Of a DNA stretch of 18,131 nt, positions 8,963 to 16,129 are shown piece by piece. The notes beneath the pieces are model-generated. The model did not search any database and was not told where the DNA came from. It saw only the letters and a list, made by a program, of their open reading frames with translations. The stretch spans positions 1-18,131 of the forward strand of contig JALLAP010001055.1 of NCBI GenBank assembly GCA_036939355.1, written 5' to 3'. Source of the DNA: Thalassiosira profunda. Its lineage: Eukaryota; Bacillariophyta; Thalassiosirophyceae; Thalassiosirales; Thalassiosiraceae. Numbering within the stretch: the first letter of the stretch is position 1; each line of letters starts with the position of its first letter. The position numbers were made by a program, and so were the translations under genes.

Positions 8963-11262
8963 TCAGTCATCGTCCTCATCACTCTCGAAAAGGACACCCG
9001 GGGTGACTACGTTCTTTTTTGGCTGAGAGTCAAATAGACTATCGTCCTCCGAATCGTCATCGCACTTTCTCCTTCTTGCGGCAGTTGGCTTCTGCATCTT
9101 TTCCTTCATCCACTCGTCGACTGGATCTTTCTCCTCCTCTTCTTCCTCCGCCTCCTCGTTTTCTCTAGACTCACTCTGTGAGTCGCTGCCACTTCCCTCT
9201 GAGGAAGAGCCCGCCTGAGACGATGCACCATTTGATGATTCCTCACTGGATTCGTCATCATTGCCCATTTCCTCATTCTTCTTGTGCAAATGCGCAGCAA
9301 ACTTCTCTTCCAAGTCAGATTTGTCTTCCTCAAGCATGGGCCTCGGACCAGCAGCTTCGTGCACACTGCGATCGTCAATCATACCCTTGATGTCATCCTT
9401 TCTTCGAGACTTCAAGTAGGGTGCGATGAGTCTTTGCCAGTCCTCTTTAGCATGGGAAAGAGAGGAGCTGAAGTCCGACGCATAGTCTCCCGATTGCTCT
9501 CCTCTGAGCCAGGCTTTATCAATGATATTGTAAAGGTCTCTGAAGGGCCCACTGTTGCCGTGCTTTCTCCAATACCTCCGATAATACTTGGGATCCGACA
9601 CCCCTTTGCCTTCCCAGATTTCCTCATAGCGTATGGGCAGCCAATGCTGGAGGAGACCATCGGCCGAGCGAATCTTTGGAGTGGCAGTGAGCAACAGCTG
9701 TGCAACTAGTCTCCAACAGGCTGGTATGGGCTTACCTGAAATCGATGGAACAAACCATTTCCTTTCATCACCGAAGGATCGAATCCGTGGACAACCTTGA
9801 TATGTTCCTTGACACTGGAGAGCAGCCGGAAGCAAAAGGTTGCCGCCTTTTCCAGCCCCACATTCTGAATTATCGTCATTGGATCATCCAGGAATATTAG
9901 CGGGTCTTCTTCGCTCTCTTCTATTCTCCTCGCAGCGTCACTGTTGTCACTATCTGACCACTCCTCCTCTTCACTCTCCCCTTCACTATTATCACTGGTC
10001 GCCCTCAAGCTTTTGCCAATCAAGTTCCCCTGCCTTCGGTACGCCTCGTTGTAGCACAGGGGGCAGCAACACAAATCAGGGCATCCCTTGAGATCATTAA
10101 CATAGTCCAGGAAGTTAGAGCGGTCCCCGCCTCTTTGCATCATCTCCTTGTAGACTGAACTGTCTTCAATAAACAATGCATCCCTACCAAACAGATATTG
10201 GATTCGATCGATCATATCACCATCCATGGGGGATGTGAACTCTGGCGGCTGCATGAACTGCAATCTACCATTCTTTTTGCAATTCTTGGCGATGGCGATG
10301 CGGTGCATCGTGTTAAGAGTATAACAAAAGCGCGTTCCATCCTTCAGCAAGTAGCACACATGTGCGTTCGTCTTCGGAAGATTAAGCTTCGTCAGTGCAT
10401 CCTTCTCCGAGGGGCAATTCACCGTCTTGTGCTTTAGAGCACTGGAATGATTCGCCTGGAAATGAGTCGGCTTGATTTGTAATGACGCTCCGTTTCCTGA
10501 GGTATCATCTCTTCCACTGCCATCGCTGGCCTCGTCGAACACCGATCCCAAATTGCTGCCGACATCTTCATCAGAATGCATTCGGCGCAGCTTCCGCGCC
10601 TTTGGCTTGCAGCTCGGCGCCCTCTTAGCACTACGTACCTTCCCCCCATCATCGTCGTCATCGGACGCGGTACTGTGCAAGTATTGTTTGTCCTCCCCCG
10701 GAACTGCATCCCCCAGGGCGTCCCTCTCGGTCCTCTTCTCCTCCCGGAGAACTTGGCTCATTTTCTCGTTCGTTCTCGCCGTGCACTGCCGCGCCCCCTC
10801 GCGGCGCCGGCGCGGGATGCTCTGCTCCTCGTCGGAGTCGTCGGGCTCGTAACTGGCGTTGCCATCGCTCTCGTCGTCGTCGCTGGTATCGATGAAGGCA
10901 TCCTCGCTCACGCCGCGTGGCCTCTTCTTCCCCTTGCGCCTTCTCTTGCCGTTCTTTTTCTGACGTCCCGCTTTTCTCTTCTGCGTAGGTTTCTTCCGCC
11001 CCGGCGCCGCTCTCCTCCGCCCCTCGCCAGAATCGTCGGCGCCATAACTTGCGTCGTCATCCTCGCTCTCCTCGCCGCCACTTGGCACGAATTCGTCGCT
11101 GCCAGCACTCCCATCGTCCTCGCTGGAGCTCGCGTAGTCACCACTGACTTCGCTCGCCTTGCCGCCCACGCTGCTCGCGTCCTCCTCGCCGGCACCGCAG
11201 GCCCTCCCCGCCCCATCCACCGCCGGCTCATCCTCCAGCTCGAATTCTTCGTCAGAGCTCAT
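8963..11262 (-). CDS. Acidic, probably nuclear protein with Cys cluster, two exons
   Basis: Exon 1 is 11262-9736 and exon 2 is 9673-8963, joined in phase 0 across a 62-nt intron (donor GTAAGC from 9735, acceptor CCAAAG ending at 9674), giving 745 residues. The N-terminal 150 or so residues are Asp/Glu/Ser-rich with a strongly basic block near 80-100 (KRKAGRQKKNGKRRRKGKK) that looks like a nuclear localisation signal. A second acidic stretch follows. A conserved-looking core starts near 255 and includes THFQANHSSALKHKTVNCPS and a Cys cluster at about 393-405 (CPDLCCCPLCY) that may bind a metal. It continues across the splice (HRFQ/IRSADGLLQHWLP) into a Trp/Tyr-rich segment, YYRRYWRKHG. The C-terminus is acidic and low-complexity, ending FESDEDDD. 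I cannot name the family. A nuclear or chromatin role is inferred from composition. It converges with GlnRS, with 70 bp between stops. Confidence 0.8.
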
Positions 11263-11606
11263 TGCAGCTCGCCCGTGTTCTCTTTTTATGAGCGCCCGCC
11301 GCGGGCGGGCGGAGAGAACACGAAAGCAAAATCCGGGCCGGATTTTTTGAAGGTCTCACGTCTCACCGACCGGCACCCAGCCAGCTTGATGTCTGAGCAG
11401 CTGCCAGGCAGACAAAGCAAGCAGATTGCAGGACCAACAGCTGCTCGCAGAATCTCGTGTCACATCTTTGACAGCCGCCTCTTTGGCTGGATCCAACGAG
11501 CCAAAATCCTGCACAGCAAAGCAAGCGATTCGCTCATAATCCGCAACAGAACGGCAACAACCTCCCCAGCGCATCCGCACCGCCCCCTTCACCCTCACTC
11601 GCCACC
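11263..11606. promoter_or_regulatory. 344-bp divergent promoter with two strong inverted repeats
   Basis: Lies between the start codons of the acidic nuclear protein (-) and the AlgH-type protein (+). Two palindromic structures sit next to the - strand gene: 10-bp arms CGTGTTCTCT/AGAGAACACG at 11274-11283 and 11313-11322, enclosing GCCCGC-C-GCGGGC, and 9-bp arms AAAATCCGG/CCGGATTTT around one base at 11328-11346. The half nearest the + gene has no obvious motif, but the + start sits in a strong Kozak context (GCCACCATGG). Confidence 0.45.
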
Positions 11607-13033
11607 ATGGCACCCTACATCACCCTCCTTCCCGTCCTCGCCGCGCTGGCGGGAGAGGCTTCCGCGTTCGCCCCGTCAGGCCAAGGCACCTCCACCTCCG
11701 CCGCGGTATCCAACTCTCGGACTCGGTGCATGCCCCGACCATCCGCCCCAACCACAAAGCGACGAACGACCGCCCCCCTCCGCCTCTCCCGCGACAACGA
11801 CCGCGCCCGCATGGAGAAATCGTGGGAGCACATGATGGGCGAGGACTGGCGCGAATTCCGCGCCAAGCTAGTCGCACAGGAACACGCAGAGGAGGAGCTC
11901 GCGGGCGTGGGACGCAATAAGAACGGCAAAGACTCCGGCGAGAGCGAGGGCGTCGGGAAAGTCATCTCGGCCATCTCGTCCATCTTCTCCAAGGGGGAGA
12001 AGAAGGAGGAGGCGCCGGCAGTTCCCGCGGAGGCGACGGAGGCGGACATGTTCGACGGCCAGGTGGGCGGGGCCGACTCGTCCTCCAAGATACCCGCCGC
12101 GTGCTCGGACCCCTTCATGGACGAGGAGGAGTGCCACCTGATTTTCGACGACGAGCCGGAGGTGAAGTTGGATCCGCACCGGTGGGCCCACCCGCTGTTT
12201 CACGTGGAGCCGGGGTGCATTTTGGTGGCCAACGAGAAGCTCGGCGGCGTTTTCCATCAGACTGTGGTGCTGATCATCGAGCACAGCGAGACCCAGGGAT
12301 CGACGGGGATGGTCATCAACAGGTGAGTTTGGCACGTTCGTCTTCTGTGCATTAGGCGTTGAATGTGCAGGCAAGGTTTGAGAGAGAAGAGAAGAAAGAG
12401 AGATGTGCCGAGATTTGCAAATCATTGAGATCTCGGCTTCTAACTCGGTGCACTTCTCCTTTACACAATCCAGGCCCTTTCCCGGAAACCTCATCAAGAT
12501 TGCCTCAGACCAGGAATCCAACATCGACCTCTCCCTCAAGATGGCCTTCGGCAAAGCCCCCGTGTCCTACGGCGGTCCTGTCATGCAGGACCAATTCTCC
12601 ACCCTCCACGGCTTCGGCGAGGTGGCCGGGTCCAAGAAGGTGTGCCCGGGAGTCTTCGTGGGTGGATCCTCCCAGCTGATGAACGAGGTGCGCAGAAACA
12701 ACCTCCGCCCNGGTGTGCCCGGGAGTCTTCGTGGGTGGATCCTCCCAGCTGATGAACGAGGTGCGCAGAAACAACCTCCGCCCCGAGGAGGTGCTCTTTG
12801 TCAAGGGACACGCGGCGTGGGTGCCGGGCCAGCTGAAGCGGGAGATCGAGAAGGGCGTTTGGTACATTGCCGCGGCGTCTGCAGACTTGGTCTTGCGGTA
12901 TGCGGGAGCTCCCGTGTCGAAGGACGACAATCCATCGGATCTGTGGGCGGATGTGCTCTCGTGCATGGGAGACAAATTCGAGGATATTGCCGTCGCTCAC
13001 AGCGGACGGGGGGATGATCGCATGTTGCCGTGA
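11607..13033 (+). CDS. Plastid-targeted AlgH/UPF0301 (DUF179) family protein; frame broken by assembly duplication
   Basis: Exon 1 is 11607-12322. A 151-nt intron (GTGAGT...ATCCAG) is followed by exon 2 from 12474 to a TGA at 13031-13033. The start is in GCCACCATGG. The N-terminus has a signal core and EASAFAPSG, a textbook diatom plastid motif, then a long acidic, disordered linker to about residue 185. The UPF0301 domain follows: [24 protein letters not shown] and STGMVINRP, with the Arg codon split by the intron, then VYGGPV-like [16 protein letters not shown] and [13 protein letters not shown] 72-bp stretch (12639-12710) is repeated exactly at 12712-12783 after an N at 12711, and this shifts the frame by +1. 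Without one copy and the N the gene reads straight through as 400 residues. Molecular function of the family is not firmly established. A plastid location is inferred from the presequence. Confidence 0.9.
12639..12783. repeat. Exact 72-bp direct duplication around a single N (probable assembly error)
   Basis: Bases 12639-12710 and 12712-12783 are identical, separated only by an ambiguous base at 12711. The repeat is coding ([20 protein letters not shown]) and sits inside the AlgH-type gene. Removing 73 nt restores one continuous frame through a conserved domain. The pattern fits two contigs whose overlapping ends were scaffolded instead of merged. Confidence 0.92.
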
Positions 13034-13383
13034 CAATCTTCTGGGCTGGAGATGGAAGAAAGAGTTCTCACCTCGGGACCAGTGTCATCGGTCATCGGGC
13101 CCATGTTAATGTGAATCTTGGAGAATGTACCAGTAGCCATGCAAGAAATATTTAGATGCATTAGACACTTTGTTGCAATAGAGTGGCGGAACTTATTTCT
13201 TTGGCCAGGGATACCTAAGAAGTGACAAGCATCGTTCTGTTGTTGGTTGTTTTAGTATGCATTTCATCTCTATCCCCTCAATTGGAGGGAGCAAAGCCCA
13301 GTTCGTTTCCGTAAACGACCGGCTGAAACTTCCCCTGCCCAACCTCTCCTATCCCCCCTGTTGGTATCTCCCCTTCATACTGC
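13034..13383. other. 350-bp convergent 3' region
   Basis: Lies between the stop codons of the AlgH-type gene (+) and the DEK-type gene (-). I see no protein-like frame, RNA gene or repeat. It is moderately AT-rich compared with its neighbours and presumably holds both 3' UTRs and polyadenylation signals, which I cannot place. Confidence 0.4.
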
Positions 13384-14418
13384 CTACATCACTTCCATCA
13401 CAATGGTGCGAATGGCATCCTTGTGCTCCGACAGATCCGTGTCCAGCCAGTCCTCCAGAATCTTCCGCACCCCCTTCACCGTCAATTCCTCCTTGTCGGC
13501 AGCCGCCACGATGCTCGCCACCTTCTCCCTCAGCTTCTCTTCGTTCACCCCCGGAATGTCCAGCGCCGGCGCCTTCTTCGCCGCCTTGGGCGTGACCTTC
13601 TTCGCCGCCGGCTTCTTCTTCGGCGCCTCCTTCTTCGCCGCCGTCTTCTTGCCCTTCTTGGGCGCCGCCTTCTTGGCGCTCCCCGCCGACTTTCGCTTCT
13701 TCGTCGACGCGGCCGTCACCTTCTTGCCGCTGGCCTTGGGCTCCTCGAGCCACTCCAAAAAGCGCGTGCAGAGGGCCTCCTTCCCCGGAGCTTTTTTGTC
13801 GGGGAAGCTCTCGGCGGAGCGATCGATGTCCGCCAAATCCATGACGTCCTTCAGCTGGGGCATGGTGAGCTTGTGCATCTTGGCCAACAGCCGCTCCTTT
13901 TCCTTCTCCTCGCCCCCCTCGGGGTACACGAGGCCGTTGAATTGGAGGAGGTGGGCTTTGTACTCCTTCTTCCGGCCCACGCCGAAGACGATGGAGTACA
14001 GCGTGTGGAGGTGGGGATTCGACCAGGTCACGGCCTGGAATTTGGCAACGACCCGGGGCATATCCTCCAGCTTCTCGCCGTTGCCGTCGGGGATCACCTT
14101 CTCCTTCCGCTCCTCCACAACCACACTGAATGCCTCGACCGATTTGCGAGCACGGCGCCCCCTCCCAGCAGGGGCATCCGGCTTGGCCTCCTCCTTTTCC
14201 TCTGGTTCATGGGCATCTTCCATCGCCTCGTCTGCCACCTCCTCTGGCTCCTCGGCAGCTGGAGATTCATCCTTCTCCGCGGACTCATCGGCTGCCGCAG
14301 CCGGCGCAGGCGTCTCCTCCGCGACGGGCTCGGGCTCGGGTTTGGCTTCCTCGTCGGCGCTCTTCGGCGGCACTTCCGCAGCAGCGGCGACATTCGGCAT
14401 TTCCGCAGCGAGGTCCAT
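13384..14418 (-). CDS. DEK-domain chromatin-associated protein
   Basis: A single 344-codon frame runs from the ATG at 14418 to a TAG at 13384-13386. The first 85 residues are Ala/Glu/Pro-rich and acidic. The central part, about 86-215, matches the DEK/SAP-type module: GRGRRARKSVEAFSVV, then LHTLYSIVFGVGRKKEYKAHLLQFNG, KERLLAKMHKLTMPQLKDVMDLADI and ALCTRFLEWLEEP. A Lys/Ala/Pro-rich histone H1-like segment (repeated KKAAPKK and AAKKEAPKKK) covers about 220-285. The end is a DEK_C domain, about 292-344, with EKLREKVASIVAAAD and LTVKGVRKILEDWLDTDLSEHK. DEK proteins bind DNA and nucleosomes and affect chromatin structure. No signal peptide is seen, and the Lys-rich segment would serve nuclear import. 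Its start faces the MITE and the dioxygenase gene at 15071. Confidence 0.93.
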   Translation of the reverse strand: MDLAAEMPNVAAAAEVPPKSADEEAKPEPEPVAEETPAPAAAADESAEKDESPAAEEPEEVADEAMEDAHEPEEKEEAKPDAPAGRGRRARKSVEAFSVVVEERKEKVIPDGNGEKLEDMPRVVAKFQAVTWSNPHLHTLYSIVFGVGRKKEYKAHLLQFNGLVYPEGGEEKEKERLLAKMHKLTMPQLKDVMDLADIDRSAESFPDKKAPGKEALCTRFLEWLEEPKASGKKVTAASTKKRKSAGSAKKAAPKKGKKTAAKKEAPKKKPAAKKVTPKAAKKAPALDIPGVNEEKLREKVASIVAAADKEELTVKGVRKILEDWLDTDLSEHKDAIRTIVMEVM

Positions 14419-14660
14419 GGTTGCAAATGGCGCTCAAGCGGGTGGTAAAAAATATGGGGGGTCCTTGCTGCTCCGCCGCGGTGCAAATGGTGCACCTCTC
14501 CTCTCGCGCCTCAAACCGAGATGCACCATCGCATCCAGCCTGAGGGAACTGAAGGCTACCATAGGGCTTTGTTTTAGAGGGACACACTCTGAGAGTAGTG
14601 AATTGATACGATAAGAAAAGTTTGCAGCTGTCGCGTCTTCACTTTGACCAGCCTCTGCTC
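14419..14660. promoter_or_regulatory. Upstream region of the DEK-type gene
   Basis: 242 bp between the DEK ATG and the left end of the MITE. It contains TGCAAATGG twice, near 14424 and 14482. The second copy overlaps an inverted repeat, GGTGCA-5-TGCACC. No TATA box is evident. The last 8 bases (14653-14660, CTCTGCTC) are the left target-site duplication of the MITE. Confidence 0.35.
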
Positions 14661-14950
14661 TAGGCCTGGGGAAAATTCCATTTTGTAAATTTGGGGGGCT
14701 CTGAGGAGCCAAAATTACAAAATTACAAAGGAAATTACAAATCACACGTGATATTTGACGCTAGCTTCTACTAACAACGAAAAGTCACGTGTAAGTTACA
14801 CGTGATAACATCCTGTGACGTGACGGCGTGTGACGTGATATCAGGTGTAGGAACTAGTACAAATGTACGTGTCACGTGACCAGTAGGCCGTGATTTTGTA
14901 ATTCACTTTGTAATTCAGCCATTTCGGCTTTGTAATTTTCCCCAGGCCTA
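14661..14950. mobile_element. 290-bp MITE with 17-bp perfect TIRs and 8-bp TSD (hAT-like)
   Basis: The left end, TAGGCCTGGGGAAAATT (14661-14677), is the exact reverse complement of the right end, AATTTTCCCCAGGCCTA (14934-14950). Immediately outside both ends lies CTCTGCTC (14653-14660 and 14951-14958), an exact 8-bp target-site duplication. There is no coding capacity, so it is non-autonomous. Subterminal AATTACAAA occurs three times near the left end (14713, 14721, 14733) and three times inverted near the right end (14895, 14907, 14929), as expected of transposase-binding repeats. Eight-bp duplications with short TIRs are typical of hAT elements. P-type or Merlin-type elements are alternatives. 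The first five TIR bases (TAGGC) fit the hAT end consensus only partly. Confidence 0.9.
14745..14878. promoter_or_regulatory. Cluster of CACGTG and TGTGACGTGA motifs inside the MITE
   Basis: CACGTG (G-box/E-box core) occurs at 14745-14750, 14786-14791, 14799-14804 and 14873-14878. The middle two form a 21-bp palindrome at 14785-14805 with 10-bp arms TCACGTGTAA/TTACACGTGA around one G. TGTGACGTGA occurs at 14814-14823 and again 15 bp later at 14829-14838. Such sequences suit bZIP or bHLH factors. They lie about 190-330 bp upstream of the dioxygenase ATG and 325-460 bp upstream of the DEK ATG. Regulatory activity is inference. Confidence 0.4.
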
Positions 14951-15070
14951 CTCTGCTCGCTTCACTCGCTTCTCCTCCCGCTGCCGCTGCAATCTCCCAC
15001 GCCACATCCACACTCCAGGCCGCTCTGAGGAGTCGGTGGATGGGCATTCCTCTGCGGAGCACATACACAT

Positions 15071-16110
15071 ATGATGTGCGCCAAAATCGCAGTCGTCGTC
15101 TGCCTCGTGGCAGTCCTCCTCGCCGTCACCTGCTTCTTCTCCTCGGCACACGCAGACCAAGATTACGGCGTCGATGCCAGCTTTCCCATCCATCACAGCT
15201 TCGTGGGCGACAACCCATCCCTCTCCACCACGCTGAAACACTTCGGCCCAGATAAGATCGATATGTACCAAAATTATATCGCTGGTTGCAAAGAGAAGTA
15301 CGACGTCAGTCCTTCACAATGCGATTGGAACGACGAGGAGAGGCTGCGGCTGAACCGGGATCAGCCCCCAGAAATGACCAATTACACCGCCATCGGTGAG
15401 TACATTTTGCTTCAATGACTGAATAAGTATCCACAACGCTCACTGTAACACGATGCTTCTCCTTGTTAATTGCAACAACAGGCTTCGAGAAGACGAGGTT
15501 GTCGGATGAGCTCTGGACTACGCTGCGTGAGTACTGGGAGGAGTTTATGAACACCAGTGGCATCGAGGGCATGACGGAAGAGGTTTGGCCCGCGGCCAAC
15601 ACGTACACCAATCACTGGTCAACGCCAACCAGAATGCACAACGTGCACAACCAGCACACGCTCCACGAACCAATCTGGAAGGAGATCGAGGAGAAGGTCA
15701 AAGAATGGATTCCGTCAGCCGCGGGATTCTCCAGATCGTCCTTGTATGGGATTCGAGCGTATCTGGAGGGAGCAATTTTGGCCACGCACGTTGACCGCGA
15801 TCCCCTCATTACATCGGCAATCATCAATGTTGGACAGGACACCGATGAACCGTGGCCGCTGGAGGTATATGATCACGACGGACGGGCGCAAAATATCACG
15901 ATGGAGCCGGGCGACGTCGTGCTCTACGAAAGTCACTCTGTGCTGCACGGGCGGCCCTTTCCATTGCAAGGGAAATACTTCGCCAATATCTTTGTGCACT
16001 TCAAACCTTTCTTCTCCTTGGAAGAAGAAGAAGAGGAGGAATCGGAAGACGACAGCAACGACGAGGAAGAAGAGGAGGAATCGGAAGACGACGGCAACGA
16101 TGAACTTTAG
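15071..16110 (+). CDS. ER-resident prolyl-4-hydroxylase-like 2-oxoglutarate/Fe(II) dioxygenase
   Basis: Exons 15071-15395 and 15482-16110 flank an 86-nt intron (GTGAGT...CAACAG, phase 1, Gly codon split), giving 317 residues. Residues about 1-30 form a signal peptide (AKIAVVVCLVAVLLAVTCFF). The C-terminal half has the double-stranded beta-helix pattern of 2OG-Fe(II) oxygenases: metal-binding H211 and D213 in LATHVDRDP, the distal His in VLHGRP (about H264), and K273 in QGKYFAN, placed to bind 2-oxoglutarate. An Asn-X-Ser/Thr site (NITMEPGD) is visible. The tail is a 13-residue acidic tandem repeat ending SEDDGNDEL, and the final NDEL resembles the KDEL/HDEL ER-retention signal. It likely hydroxylates proline or another residue on secretory proteins, but the substrate is unknown. 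Only 19 bp separate its stop from that of the convergent gene. Confidence 0.88.
16027..16104 (+). repeat. 39-bp tandem repeat encoding EEEEEESEDD(S/G)ND
   Basis: Two copies of a 39-nt unit, offset exactly 39 bp, with the ATC of GAATCG at 16041 and 16080. They encode EEEEEESEDDSND and EEEEEESEDDGND and differ at the Ser/Gly codon and at synonymous positions. The last copy runs into EL-stop, creating the NDEL C-terminus. Confidence 0.8.
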
Positions 16111-16129
16111 AACCGCATCCAAAAGATTG

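Noticed and set aside
10576..11835. 419-codon + frame crossing the divergent promoter
   Set aside because: It is antisense to the acidic nuclear gene, overlaps the AlgH-type start and is Pro/Arg-rich, so it is a shadow.
12474..13033. AlgH-type gene as a frameshifted pseudogene
   Set aside because: The frame break coincides exactly with an N flanked by identical 72-bp copies, and the domain is otherwise intact. An assembly error is the simpler explanation.
13361..14614. Long + frames opposite the DEK-type gene
   Set aside because: The Ser/Ala- and Leu/Arg-rich translations are reverse reads of Lys/Ala/Glu codons. The DEK domains on the - strand are clear.
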